Assembly (NCBI RefSeq): GCF_017497975.1
Contig: NZ_JAGDEL010000003.1
Coordinates: 1-64,000, forward strand
Length of the DNA: 64,000 nucleotides
Origin: Metabacillus bambusae
Lineage (GTDB): Bacteria; Bacillota; Bacilli; Bacillales; Bacillaceae
Reading direction: 5' to 3'
Positions within the stretch are counted from its first letter, which is position 1; each line of letters starts with the position of its first letter. A program made the translations under genes and the position numbers. Shown here piece after piece: positions 9,472 through 18,088 of this stretch. The notes under the pieces were generated by a model, which saw nothing but the letters and a program-made list of their open reading frames with translations, did not search any database and was not told the origin of the DNA.

Positions 9472-9490
9472 AATCGTAATGATTACTATT
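9472..9490 (-). promoter_or_regulatory. Zur box upstream of cntA
   Basis: A 9-1-9 palindrome with the half sites AATCGTAAT and ATTACTATT around a central G. It matches the Bacillus Zur consensus (ATCGTAAT, ATTACGAT) except for one substitution in the right arm. It sits between the cntM stop and cntA, so cntA can be transcribed separately from cntKLM. Confidence 0.75.
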
Positions 9491-9545
9491 TATGTAGTAT
9501 ACTACTCTATTATTTTTAAGAAAAGACTGTTTCATCGTCTTGTTC

Positions 9546-10841
9546 CTATACTTTTTCCAATTCATTGCATATCATTTTCAAGTCTTCATCAAAGCTTTGA
9601 ACGGTAAATGCTTTAGATAGCAATTCACCTTTATGAGATTGAGCAACCTTTTCAATTTTATTCTCATAAGTTTTAATAAATTTATCTATGGTTGGGCAAG
9701 GCGATTTTGTATATCTTGCAATTCCTTGTATGATTTTTATTCGATAATAATCTTCCTTTGGCATCCTAGGGATATCCAAATACCCTTCCCTATTGACGAA
9801 TATTTTCCTAAATGGAACAGCAGAAAAATCAAAATATTTTCCTTCCTGATCTGGTTCTGAAAAAGGATCGATTAACAGTGCGGTATAGCGTATATACAAT
9901 AAGTATTCTTGCTGAATAATCTCTAACTGATCGAAATTTTCTATATCGTTACGTGATAAACTTTCCAATCTCACCGGATAATTATCATCTGTCATAAATT
10001 TAAGTAAATTGATACTTTGTAAATTCATCTTCCCTAGAACATTCATAATTTCTTTCCATTGGGCCAGCATATCACGAATTAAATATTGCGTAATGGGTCC
10101 CTCAGGATAAATTTTATATACATATTTCTTGGTATCTAATTCTCCAAATATAGCACTTAATGAAAAATCATTCATAAACAACGGTGGGTGTACATATAAA
10201 GAAATATTTCGTGTCTCCGCCTCAATTGGAGATTTCATAATTTCTAGCGTAATATCTAATTGTTCATATACCTTACATAGTCTGTTGACATTTTTAGACG
10301 GAAAGTGTGTGGAGCCTATATAAATCTTTTTCTTTACTGCTGTTGTTAAAACATGATTAAGTGGTCTGTCGTCCATCCATCGTGTATCACCAAAATATGT
10401 AGAAAAACTAATAATTTCCGCATCCGAATTAAGCTGGTTCATATAATTACTTATTAAACTATTCGATCCAAAAGTCGGAGAAATTAAAACAATACACCTT
10501 ACTTGTTTTAAAAGCTTATCTTTGATTTGTTTTAATACTTCGATGTAGGCATCCGTGGTTACAGATAGAATAATAGTATCCCAGTCACCCTTAATTGTTC
10601 CATATCCATTAAAAACTTGATCAATGAAGCATTCACCTTCCATACCTCGATGCTTTTCATTTTGGACGCTTACACGAATTAATTGGTCACTTTGCTTAAG
10701 CTCCGCAAAGACTTTTTCTGAACGAACAGATTCTCTTCCGGCAATTCCCACATAACAATTCAATTTCTTTTTAAAATTTACAGCAAGTTGGATTGATGTA
10801 GGACCAGTTCCTAACAATAAGACTTTCTTAAACTCACTCAT
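9546..10841 (-). CDS. cntM: Opine dehydrogenase CntM (staphylopine-type synthase)
   Basis: A 431-aa opine dehydrogenase-like enzyme expected to join the CntL product reductively with an alpha-keto acid using NAD(P)H, completing the zincophore. The N-terminal dinucleotide site is LLLGTGPTS (about 8-16) and the probable catalytic His is H218 in LYVHPPLF. YFGDTRW (about 149-155) lies in the region that in known homologues sets pyruvate versus ketoglutarate use; I cannot decide which applies here. ATG at 10841 with a good ribosome binding site. Confidence 0.88.
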   Translation of the reverse strand: MSEFKKVLLLGTGPTSIQLAVNFKKKLNCYVGIAGRESVRSEKVFAELKQSDQLIRVSVQNEKHRGMEGECFIDQVFNGYGTIKGDWDTIILSVTTDAYIEVLKQIKDKLLKQVRCIVLISPTFGSNSLISNYMNQLNSDAEIISFSTYFGDTRWMDDRPLNHVLTTAVKKKIYIGSTHFPSKNVNRLCKVYEQLDITLEIMKSPIEAETRNISLYVHPPLFMNDFSLSAIFGELDTKKYVYKIYPEGPITQYLIRDMLAQWKEIMNVLGKMNLQSINLLKFMTDDNYPVRLESLSRNDIENFDQLEIIQQEYLLYIRYTALLIDPFSEPDQEGKYFDFSAVPFRKIFVNREGYLDIPRMPKEDYYRIKIIQGIARYTKSPCPTIDKFIKTYENKIEKVAQSHKGELLSKAFTVQSFDEDLKMICNELEKV

Positions 10842-10871
10842 AAGGGCCTCCCTTTCTTACAAACAAGTAAG

Positions 10872-11669
10872 TTATGCTTTTTTATACAATGCAATATCAA
10901 ATACATGATCGGGTCGTAATATCTTTTCAACTTGTCTCCACTTTTGCCCATCCACCTCTCTCGATGGGTAATTAAATAAGGACTTCAACTGATCACCATA
11001 CCTCATAGCAACAACTACATTTTCATTCGTCAATATGTGTAATTGATCCAAAATGTCATATTTACTTTCAACAGTTGAACTAAAAATGATATGGGTCACA
11101 TCTTTTATATAATCAAGATTTTCTACTAATGTTTTTTCTAATCTAATATTTAATCCAGCCCCCAATCTTTCTACAACGTTTCTTCCTAGGTTAATTGCTT
11201 CATCATCTATATCTACTCCCACAACCTCTGCTCCTGTTCGCTTGGCAATTAACAGTGGTGTCATTGGAAATGAACCAGATCCTACTAATAATACTTTTGA
11301 TTTGGAAGTAACTCGGAAACTTCCGAATTCTTTTTCAATACACGATTCTATATTTTGGAAGTAATCAGTCATTTCGACATTTCCATTCTGCAACTTGAAT
11401 GCACGGTATTTTTCCATTATAGCAACACAAAGTGCAGATTTTTTTCTTAAACCCACTACAAGTTGATTAAAAAAATCACTAGATTCTTCTCGTTCTAGTT
11501 GTTCCCAAGCTTCTTTATTACTTTCGTTTGTTATGAATTTTGAATAATCATCTATTAAAATCTCTAACTCTGAACAATTATTGATTGTATGGTCGTATCT
11601 TCCTGATAAATCATCAAATTTTTCAAAAAAATCACTTAAATGTTCTTCGAAAGTTTTTAAAGTATTCAT
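10872..11669 (-). CDS. cntL: Aminobutyrate transferase CntL (nicotianamine synthase-like)
   Basis: 265 aa of the bacterial nicotianamine synthase-like family. It should move the aminobutyrate group of S-adenosylmethionine onto histidine. The SAM site reads LLVGSGSFPMTPLLIAK, followed by the acidic loop EVVGVDID. It lies 27 nt from cntK and 30 nt from cntM, and the trio forms a biosynthetic operon. The presence of cntK predicts use of D-histidine, as in staphylopine. Confidence 0.88.
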   Translation of the reverse strand: MNTLKTFEEHLSDFFEKFDDLSGRYDHTINNCSELEILIDDYSKFITNESNKEAWEQLEREESSDFFNQLVVGLRKKSALCVAIMEKYRAFKLQNGNVEMTDYFQNIESCIEKEFGSFRVTSKSKVLLVGSGSFPMTPLLIAKRTGAEVVGVDIDDEAINLGRNVVERLGAGLNIRLEKTLVENLDYIKDVTHIIFSSTVESKYDILDQLHILTNENVVVAMRYGDQLKSLFNYPSREVDGQKWRQVEKILRPDHVFDIALYKKA

Positions 11670-11696
11670 TCACTTCACCCCAACACAGTATTATAA

Positions 11697-12530
11697 CTAA
11701 ACACCTATAAAAGCTTTGCCTTGTGCTACTATTCCGACAGATCCTTCAATCCTAAGACTTGTTAATTCTTCTTTATAACAAGTAGCAGCTACATTAATAG
11801 TGCCACCTGGTTGTCTGATCTTAGCAACAATCTCCCCTTTATTCTTCCAAGCTAGATAGGCTCCTAAAGAGGCCGTACCTGAACCACAACCCCTTTCCCA
11901 TATCATGCTATCTAGATGTGGGACATAAATAAGAGGAGCCAATTCATGAGAATTAGATTTATACAATAGAATGCCGATTAAGTTACCACCTAAGGTTACT
12001 CCAAGCAACTTTGCTAATGATTGCGCTTTTTCCCTCTCTGTCTTACTAAATTCCTCTACTTCTATCACAATATGTATAAACTCATGATATCTTACGATAA
12101 TCATATTTAAATCGCTGCCATCATACTTAATTGTTCTCTGTTCTATCCTCTTAGGAAAAGGCATAGTAACTTGACAGTAATATTCATCTAAATTTCTTTT
12201 CACATGACACATTATTAATTTATCTGTGCCTGAAACTTCTAATAATATTTCCGTCAAATCATTTTGCTGTAATCCGTTTTCAGATGCAATATAAGCAGCC
12301 AATGCCATACAAGCATTACCACAAAACTCACCTCCGGCCATCTGTAGCTGTGCAGCAGCTTTATTATTTATCGGTTTTTCTATAAAACCTACTTGTTCAG
12401 CATATACGTTGTCATATGACATTATTTTCGAAGCAATGTGTCTATACTCCTCAACTGGATAATTAGTTTTAACAAGGATCGTCATATTTTGTGTTGGATT
12501 AAATTTTATAAAATCTATTTCCTGTTTCAT
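11697..12530 (-). CDS. cntK: Histidine racemase CntK (DAP-epimerase fold)
   Basis: 277 aa of the diaminopimelate epimerase-like family. Both active-site cysteines are present: Cys70 in GGEFCGNAC and Cys215 in ERGCGSGTA, at nearly the spacing reported for S. aureus CntK. It should convert L-His to D-His for CntL. ATG at 12530 is used because AAAGGG lies 8 nt upstream; a GTG one codon earlier is also possible. A perfect Zur box is about 60 nt upstream. Confidence 0.88.
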   Translation of the reverse strand: MKQEIDFIKFNPTQNMTILVKTNYPVEEYRHIASKIMSYDNVYAEQVGFIEKPINNKAAAQLQMAGGEFCGNACMALAAYIASENGLQQNDLTEILLEVSGTDKLIMCHVKRNLDEYYCQVTMPFPKRIEQRTIKYDGSDLNMIIVRYHEFIHIVIEVEEFSKTEREKAQSLAKLLGVTLGGNLIGILLYKSNSHELAPLIYVPHLDSMIWERGCGSGTASLGAYLAWKNKGEIVAKIRQPGGTINVAATCYKEELTSLRIEGSVGIVAQGKAFIGV

Positions 12531-12589
12531 CACAACAACCCTTTACACTTATATTTTTTATTTGAGTTTTCATTGTTTCATTAATCATA

Positions 12590-12608
12590 AATCGTAATTA
12601 TTACGATT
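12590..12608 (-). promoter_or_regulatory. Zur box upstream of cntK
   Basis: AATCGTAAT-T-ATTACGATT is a perfect 9-1-9 inverted repeat identical to the core of the Bacillus Zur consensus. It lies 60 nt before the cntK start and should repress the metallophore operon when zinc is sufficient. Confidence 0.88.
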
Positions 12609-12840
12609 ATGAATCTATAATAAATTATTTCATAACGTTCTATTGCCTCAATACAACTTTATATCAACACACACAATTGTCGTAACCCTAATACCGCAAT
12701 CGACTCCAGAGTCACTCCAGTATTGACGTTCAATTTCAAACTTCGCAATTATTCGTTTATCATTCAAGTTCCTAAAAGGCTTTATAGTTTGTGCAGGATA
12801 TTTTATTTCATTATTTTGTCATAAGGTCGTATAAACTAAG
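12609..12840. other. Degraded intergenic DNA
   Basis: No intact gene. A 35-codon open run without a start (minus strand, about 12640-12750, reading KFEIERQYWSDSGVDCG) may be a coding relic that I cannot name. It lies between the Zur box of cntK and the COG0523 relic. Confidence 0.3.
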
Positions 12841-12962
12841 CTACAATTTCAGGACAGCAACCTTATTACCTTCACGATTATTTAAAATATGATTTAGCAA
12901 AGTTGTTTTCCTGCACCTAAATAACCGCATAATACTGCCAATAGAATCTTTTTTATTTCAAC
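12841..12962 (-). pseudogene. N-terminal relic of a COG0523 (CobW/YciC-type) GTPase
   Basis: The minus strand reads KKILLAVLCGYLGAGK, then after one missing base TLLNHILNNREGNKVAV. GYLGAGKTTLLNHIL is the diagnostic Walker A region of COG0523 proteins, which include the Zur-regulated zinc metallochaperones YciC and ZagA. The frame breaks in the A-run of GGAAAACAAC and the rest of the protein is absent. It lies inside the zinc regulon, so a working copy may once have been part of it. Confidence 0.7.
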
Positions 12963-13015
12963 TAACCTTTCATAAATAAAGTTTACTGAATTTATTCTAA
13001 AAGAGCAGATTTCCT

Positions 13016-14191
13016 TTATAAATGCTTTACGATCCGCTCGGCTGCTTGTCTGGCTCCTGAAATATTGCGAGCAATCGGACCTATTTCAAGCTCCGCTAAT
13101 GCACCAGTGACATATAAATCCGGACCCCATTGTAAGGCTTTTGATACAATGGGATATCCGCATTCCGCACAAGGCAATTTCAAAGTCTCGATCATCGGCT
13201 TTATCCATTCACTTCCAGGGAGACTTGGCAAATATCCCGTAGCCAGCAATACAGTACCTGTTTGTTCAATGATTTTACCTTCCTCGTCAAAAAGATGAAT
13301 GCTGCCATTCTTAACTTCACCTCGAACGACCGTACCCGCTTTAACAGCTAGGGATTGATTTTTAACCCGCTTTAACAGCTTTATATGTAAGTCATGAGGA
13401 ATGGATCCCCTATATCTGGCAGAGATAATTTCCTCTCGCCTTTTTTCATAACATCCAATATTATGGAATGCTTTCTGCCGTTTTGGACCTAACCAGCCTG
13501 GATCACTATCAAAATCATGGATCTTGAAAGGGTGCCGTTTCAACAATGTGACTTGATTTGGATACAGCTCACTCAACTTAAGTGCCAAATGAATAGACGT
13601 GATTCCTCCCCCAACGATTGTAATGGGAAGCTTCATCACATCAAATTCGGGCATCGTTTGATCAAAAATATGATAAACACGTTTTGGATATTTGCTGTCA
13701 AGATCGATTGCCCAATCCGGCATATTAGGCTGTTCACCAATCCCAATGGCCAATACAAGCTTTTTACCATGTATTACACGGCCGTTTTTCAAATGTACCT
13801 GCCAGCCATCAATTGTATTTAATGCCCCTGCCACATGTCCTTGAATCCAAGTCTCATTTATCGATAGATCATTTAATAGATGCTCGCAGTGATCGTTAAA
13901 TATTTCTAGGGATGGACGCTTATATCGACCATAAAAGGCCGTTCTCTTATGATAGGAGCCCTTCTTTACAAATGACTGAAGACTAAATGGATCAACATCT
14001 ATATGATGGACAGAAGGGGAACGTAAATATGGCATCGAGATAACTTTTGTACTTCTCTTCCAATTCGCTAATGGTTCCGCGTGACGGTCAACGACAGCAA
14101 GATCATCTGCCTTTGCTTTTCCAGTTTTTATCAAAAAGGCAGCCAGCGTCAACCCTTGAATCCCTCCGCCAATAATCACCCATTCATACAT
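13016..14191 (-). CDS. FAD/NAD(P)-binding flavoprotein (lysine hydroxylase-like fold)
   Basis: 391 aa. The FAD motif VIIGGGIQGLTLAAFL is at the N-terminus and a second dinucleotide motif, ITIVGGGITSIHLALKL, lies near residue 185, as in two-domain N-hydroxylating or disulfide-type flavoproteins. ATLLATGYLP-like text near the C-terminus (LLATGYLPSLPG) is typical of the group. It follows rpmG, rpsN and a small gene in one direction with short gaps, so it is probably controlled by the Zur boxes upstream of rpmG. Substrate unknown. Confidence 0.7.
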   Translation of the reverse strand: MYEWVIIGGGIQGLTLAAFLIKTGKAKADDLAVVDRHAEPLANWKRSTKVISMPYLRSPSVHHIDVDPFSLQSFVKKGSYHKRTAFYGRYKRPSLEIFNDHCEHLLNDLSINETWIQGHVAGALNTIDGWQVHLKNGRVIHGKKLVLAIGIGEQPNMPDWAIDLDSKYPKRVYHIFDQTMPEFDVMKLPITIVGGGITSIHLALKLSELYPNQVTLLKRHPFKIHDFDSDPGWLGPKRQKAFHNIGCYEKRREEIISARYRGSIPHDLHIKLLKRVKNQSLAVKAGTVVRGEVKNGSIHLFDEEGKIIEQTGTVLLATGYLPSLPGSEWIKPMIETLKLPCAECGYPIVSKALQWGPDLYVTGALAELEIGPIARNISGARQAAERIVKHL

Positions 14192-14271
14192 AAAAAACAC
14201 CACTTGCAAATTGTGATTTTAATAATCTATTTTCCATCATTAAATCATTTCCTGACTGATTGAGGATAGCA

Positions 14272-14670
14272 CTACGAAACAAATATAAAAGACCATTGGT
14301 TATCTTTTCTCCCTTGCTTATTTCTCATCGTGTCACTGTAATCAATCCATTTTATTCGATTACACCTTTCCTTTATCACTTGATCAATTTCTGCATGTGC
14401 CTCATCCATTACTTCCTTAATGGATGTAATATCGAGCGAAAAATGGTCTGCTGCAGCTTTATATGGGGATCTTTCACTCATGAGCTGAATAAATTGCATC
14501 TCATTAAATGAGATTTCCTCTAATTGATTTTCCTTACTCTCTATAAATTGATAGATTTCCCGCTTCTGATCCGATAGTTTCGAAACAGCACTACGATATA
14601 AAAATTTAATTAAGATTGGATTAATTGATTTCATGCTACTCACCTTCATAATTTCCATGATGTGTTTCAT
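14272..14670 (-). CDS. Uncharacterised 132-aa protein of the zinc operon
   Basis: Family not recognised. It is mostly helical by eye and rich in Lys and Glu. FNEMQFIQLMSERSPYKAAADHF followed by a second amphipathic run could be a helix-turn-helix, but this is weak. It ends IKWIDYSDTMRNKQGRKDN and has no Cys pairs. It lies 41 nt downstream of rpsN and 80 nt upstream of the flavoprotein, so co-transcription under Zur is likely. An internal ATG (MKSINP) is an alternative start. Confidence 0.6.
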   Translation of the reverse strand: MKHIMEIMKVSSMKSINPILIKFLYRSAVSKLSDQKREIYQFIESKENQLEEISFNEMQFIQLMSERSPYKAAADHFSLDITSIKEVMDEAHAEIDQVIKERCNRIKWIDYSDTMRNKQGRKDNQWSFIFVS

Positions 14671-14711
14671 TCCTCAAATTCCTTTATTTAGCGGTTGAAC
14701 GAGTATATATT

Positions 14712-14981
14712 CTACCAACTTGACTTTTTCACTCCCGGAATTTGTCCTTTATGAGCGAATTCCCTAAATGCAATACGGGACATTTTGAACTTTCTTAAAT
14801 ATCCTCTTGGTCTTCCTGTCACTAGACATCTGTTCTTTAATCGCGTCGGTGATGAATCTCTCGGAAGTTTCCTAAGGGCTTCATAGTCCCCTTTTTCTAT
14901 TAACTCCATACGAAGAGCCGCATACTTCTCCACCATTGCCTGACGTTTCTGTTCTTTTGCTACTTTCGATTTTTTTGCCAT
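14712..14981 (-). CDS. rpsN2: Zinc-independent 30S ribosomal protein S14, alternative form
   Basis: 89 aa, the longer C-minus type of S14 (as YhzA in B. subtilis). It lacks the CxxC zinc ribbon of the standard short form: only one Cys ([11 protein letters not shown]) remains. The C-terminus [11 protein letters not shown] is diagnostic. In zinc starvation such copies replace the zinc-binding S14. Ribosome binding site AAAGGAG. It forms a pair with rpmG 100 nt upstream. Confidence 0.93.
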   Translation of the reverse strand: MAKKSKVAKEQKRQAMVEKYAALRMELIEKGDYEALRKLPRDSSPTRLKNRCLVTGRPRGYLRKFKMSRIAFREFAHKGQIPGVKKSSW

Positions 14982-15080
14982 TACTATTTTCTCCTTTGGT
15001 TTTCTTTCATCTTTTAATAAAATGGAATCATTACGTTTTACGAACCATACTTTCCCCTGAGAAAAAGGACCTTACTTATC

Positions 15081-15230
15081 TTATTTGGTTTCTCGGTGTA
15101 AAGTGCATTTTTTAAAACGCGGACTATTTTCATAAGCTCGGGTACGGTCTGGATTTGTCCGTTTATTCTTCGTATTTATGTAATTCCGATCTCCAGTTTC
15201 TGTACACGCTAATGTAATTTTGACTCTCAT
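15081..15230 (-). CDS. rpmG: Zinc-independent 50S ribosomal protein L33
   Basis: 49 aa ([17 protein letters not shown]... ending [10 protein letters not shown]). The four zinc-binding cysteines of the standard protein are reduced to two unpaired ones: CTET replaces CxxC and NSPRFKKC replaces the second pair. This is the C-minus type that spares zinc. The open frame extends 52 codons upstream but AGGAGG lies just before the two ATGs at 15233 and 15230, which fixes the start. Two Zur-like sites lie upstream. Confidence 0.93.
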   Translation of the reverse strand: MRVKITLACTETGDRNYINTKNKRTNPDRTRAYENSPRFKKCTLHRETK

Positions 15231-15325
15231 CATTTTTCCTCCTATAGTGTCTTTATTGGTCCTTATATCTGAAAAAAAGTCAATGGGTCTATAAATTTCA
15301 GACAGTCCTAACTTTTTTATAGCGC

Positions 15326-15346
15326 AAATCGTCACTATTACGATTT
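15326..15346 (-). promoter_or_regulatory. Zur box, proximal, upstream of rpmG
   Basis: Half sites AAATCGTCAC and ATTACGATTT around one base; the right half is a perfect consensus match and the left has two changes. The dyad extends outward (GCGC and GTGC flanks) to about 31 bp. It lies about 95 nt before the rpmG start. Confidence 0.78.
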
Positions 15347-15429
15347 GTGCTTTATAAAAACATCCAACATTATTTCTCATTAACATCGCGTAAAAATTTG
15401 TCGGTGTTTATAATACACCATTATTATAA

Positions 15430-15446
15430 AACGTAATGATTATTAT
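15430..15446 (-). promoter_or_regulatory. Weaker Zur-like site, distal, upstream of rpmG
   Basis: AACGTAAT-G-ATTATTAT: seven and six of eight positions match the consensus half sites. It lies about 85 nt beyond the proximal site, so two Zur dimers may bind this promoter region. Confidence 0.5.
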
Positions 15447-15592
15447 TTGCAAGTGATTTTATAAACTCATTTTTTGTAGAGTACTGCAAAGTTACTTATT
15501 TAGTGTGTAATCGTTATCAAAATCCTTGTAACCGTACTACTGTTTTGAGAAATATGAGAAGGCCTAGAGAAGCTTATTGAGTAATAACGACT

Positions 15593-15619
15593 AGGGAACA
15601 TCTTAAACTGATGTTCCCT
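15593..15619. terminator. Hairpin between the second importer operon and rpmG
   Basis: AGGGAACATC and GATGTTCCCT pair perfectly around a 7-nt loop. It is followed by TCATCTTTTG on the plus strand. By position it should stop minus-strand transcripts of the importer operon before the rpmG promoter, although the U-tract on that strand is poor. Confidence 0.55.
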
Positions 15620-15685
15620 TCATCTTTTGTTATAGGGTTTGGTTTTTAATACTTAATAATCCTTTGCGTAAAGAACTTTCCCATT

Positions 15686-16444
15686 CTAAAAAATAGAAAT
15701 TAGCTCCTTTGTATAGTCATGACGTTGATCATCAAATAATTCAGCACACGGAAATTGATCGACAATGGTCCCCTTTTTCATTACCATGATTCGTTGACTC
15801 AGTTGTTTTACTGCTGCAAGATCATGTGAAATAAACAGATAAGAAAGGTTTAAATCCTGACGCAGCTCAGTCAACAAAGTTAATATTTCTGCTTGGGAAA
15901 TGACATCCAGACTTGCAGTTGGTTCATCTAAAATAATTAACTCAGGTTCTATGCTGATCGAGCGAGCGATTGTAACCCTCTGCCTTTGTCCACCACTCAA
16001 TTCATGAGGATAACGTCCCGCTAAACTGGCTGGTAATCCCACAGCATCTAGTAACTGAAGGACAAATTGTTCTTTCGATGTAAAAGAAAAATGCCTTAGT
16101 GTTAGATCATTTCGATAATGAATATATGGATCTAGTAGAGAATCCTTTATTTTCAGCTTAGGATTTAATGCGGCAGTAGGATTTTGAAAGACGATTTGCA
16201 TATCTTTACGAAAAGGAATAAGCTGACGATGACGAAGATTTTCAATTGCCTGGTCTTTAAAGAAGATCGAGCCACTGTCAATATTTTCTAATCTTAGTAA
16301 ACAGCGAGCGATTGTACTTTTACCACACCCACTTTCACCTACAAGCCCTAAGCATTCTCCTTTTTGCAAATCAAATGACAGATTATTAACGACTTCTTGC
16401 CCATTATATAATTTTGTTAGTTGTTTAACAGAAAGTAGATTCAT
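15686..16444 (-). CDS. Second metal/peptide ABC importer, ATPase 2 (NikE/OppF-like)
   Basis: 252 aa. Walker A is GESGCGKST, signature ELSGGQRQR, Walker B LIILDEPTASLD. ATG at 16444 is chosen because GGAGAGG precedes it; an ATG at 16459 lies in frame upstream. It overlaps the previous ATPase gene by 20 nt. It is the last gene of a Zur-controlled importer operon and should work with the D-type ATPase. Confidence 0.85.
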   Translation of the reverse strand: MNLLSVKQLTKLYNGQEVVNNLSFDLQKGECLGLVGESGCGKSTIARCLLRLENIDSGSIFFKDQAIENLRHRQLIPFRKDMQIVFQNPTAALNPKLKIKDSLLDPYIHYRNDLTLRHFSFTSKEQFVLQLLDAVGLPASLAGRYPHELSGGQRQRVTIARSISIEPELIILDEPTASLDVISQAEILTLLTELRQDLNLSYLFISHDLAAVKQLSQRIMVMKKGTIVDQFPCAELFDDQRHDYTKELISIF

Positions 16445-17240
16445 ATGAAACCTCTCCATCTAATCCTGAAGGAAGACCTTTTTCTAATATCGGTGCCGCT
16501 TTTATCAACTGTTTTGTATATTCATGCTGAGGATGATCAAGTATACGATGCTTGCCACCAGATTCAATAATTTCTCCACTCTTCATAATCGCTAAGCGAG
16601 TTGCATAACGTCTAACATGTCGCCAATCATGAGTGATAAAAAGTATCGCACAGCCAGACTCTTTTTGCCGCTTTGAAAGCAGCTCTAATATTCTATGGGT
16701 AGAGACACTATCAAGAGCCGTCGTTATTTCATCTGCAATGACCAGGTCTGGTGAAAACATTAGAGCTAATGCGATTGAAGCACGCTGAAGCTGTCCTCCA
16801 CTTAATTGAAATGCGTACCTGTTATAAAATGTTTCATCTAACCCAACAGATTCTAATGCCTCCAGTGTTTGCATTCTACGTGTTTCTTTATTATTAATTC
16901 CATGTACCTTTTGATATTCTTGAAAATGCTGACCAATCGTTCGAAATGGAGTAAAAGAGCCTTGATAATCCTGGAATATATATGACAATTTCTTACCACG
17001 AATATCTCCTAATTGTTTACGAGACAACGACATCATATTATGCTCGTTGAAATTAATTACTCCTTCCATTCGTAAATTAGATGGCAGCATTTGACCAATC
17101 GCCTGTGAGAGCACACTTTTCCCACTTCCGCTTTGACCCACTAACGCATACCATTCACCTTTACGTATGGATAAAGAAACACGATCTATTATTTTTTTCT
17201 CGCCACTACTGACAGACAATTGTTCAATAGACAATATCAT
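16425..17240 (-). CDS. Second metal/peptide ABC importer, ATPase 1 (NikD/OppD-like)
   Basis: 271 aa. Walker A is GQSGSGKSV, signature QLSGGQLQR, Walker B LVIADEITTALD, where Ile replaces the usual Pro. It ends with the Opp-type tail HPQHEYTKQLIKAAP. It overlaps both neighbours, which indicates translational coupling. Confidence 0.85.
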   Translation of the reverse strand: MILSIEQLSVSSGEKKIIDRVSLSIRKGEWYALVGQSGSGKSVLSQAIGQMLPSNLRMEGVINFNEHNMMSLSRKQLGDIRGKKLSYIFQDYQGSFTPFRTIGQHFQEYQKVHGINNKETRRMQTLEALESVGLDETFYNRYAFQLSGGQLQRASIALALMFSPDLVIADEITTALDSVSTHRILELLSKRQKESGCAILFITHDWRHVRRYATRLAIMKSGEIIESGGKHRILDHPQHEYTKQLIKAAPILEKGLPSGLDGEVSYESTFC

Positions 17241-18088
17241 CTCTGCACCTCTTTTTTTACATCAAAGTGGTCACGTAAATAATCTCCGATTAGATTTGTG
17301 ATTAGTACAACAACAACGATCGCTAGTCCAGGATAAATCATTAATTCAGGACTTGACTGAAAGTGAGGACGTGAGTCATTTAACATCGCTCCCCACTCCG
17401 GGACTGGGGGCTGTGCACCTAAACCAATATACGATAAAGAAGAAATAAGTAAAATAATCTTTCCTAAGTCAAGACTAGCCATCACAAGGACATTTCCCAA
17501 AATGTGAGGTACTAGATGTTTCCTCATTATTTTTATAGAAGATAAACCATTCGTTCGCGCAATCAAAATATACTCTTTTTGAGATTCAGATAATACTGTG
17601 CTTCGAACAAGTCGAGCGTAATTTACCCATTTAACCATTACAATAGCAAGTACAAGATTTCCTATACCCGGACCAAGCAAACCACTTAACACAATTGCAA
17701 CAATTGTATCTGGGAAAGCTAAAAATCCATCGGCAATCCTCATAAATATACGATCAATAACCTTGCGCTTATATCCTGAAATAAGCCCAATTGGTATTCC
17801 TACAAGAAGAGCAACACCTAAGGCCATTAAACTGAAGCCAATTGTCTGTTGACCACCAAGCAAAAGCCTTGTCAAGATATCTCGACCAAGATGATCCGTT
17901 CCTAGTGGATGCGCTAATCCCATTCCCTCAAGTCTCCGGTCTAAATTTGTATAGGTCGGATCATGTCTTAAATAAAGAAACGTATATAAGCATGCAATTA
18001 TCACAATGATAGTAAAGCTTATGAGTAGTACAGCTTGCCATCTATATTTTTTCTGTATCGATAAATACATAAAGGAGTCCTTCATCAA
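17237..18088 (-). CDS. Second metal/peptide ABC importer, permease 2 (NikC/DppC-like)
   Basis: A 283-aa membrane permease with about six helices. GTDHLGRDILTRLLLGGQQT after helix 1 is a hallmark of the DppC/NikC group. The ATPase-contacting loop reads ARTNGLSSIKIMRKHLVPH. It overlaps the genes on both sides by 4 nt. Confidence 0.85.
   Translation of the reverse strand: MMKDSFMYLSIQKKYRWQAVLLISFTIIVIIACLYTFLYLRHDPTYTNLDRRLEGMGLAHPLGTDHLGRDILTRLLLGGQQTIGFSLMALGVALLVGIPIGLISGYKRKVIDRIFMRIADGFLAFPDTIVAIVLSGLLGPGIGNLVLAIVMVKWVNYARLVRSTVLSESQKEYILIARTNGLSSIKIMRKHLVPHILGNVLVMASLDLGKIILLISSLSYIGLGAQPPVPEWGAMLNDSRPHFQSSPELMIYPGLAIVVVVLITNLIGDYLRDHFDVKKEVQR

Noticed and set aside
9633-9860. Plus-strand open frames inside the cnt genes
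   Set aside because: Antisense shadows of conserved coding regions without ribosome binding sites.
15231-15386. 52-codon N-terminal extension of L33
   Set aside because: The extension has no ribosome binding site, contains the Zur box, and known L33 proteins are 49 aa.
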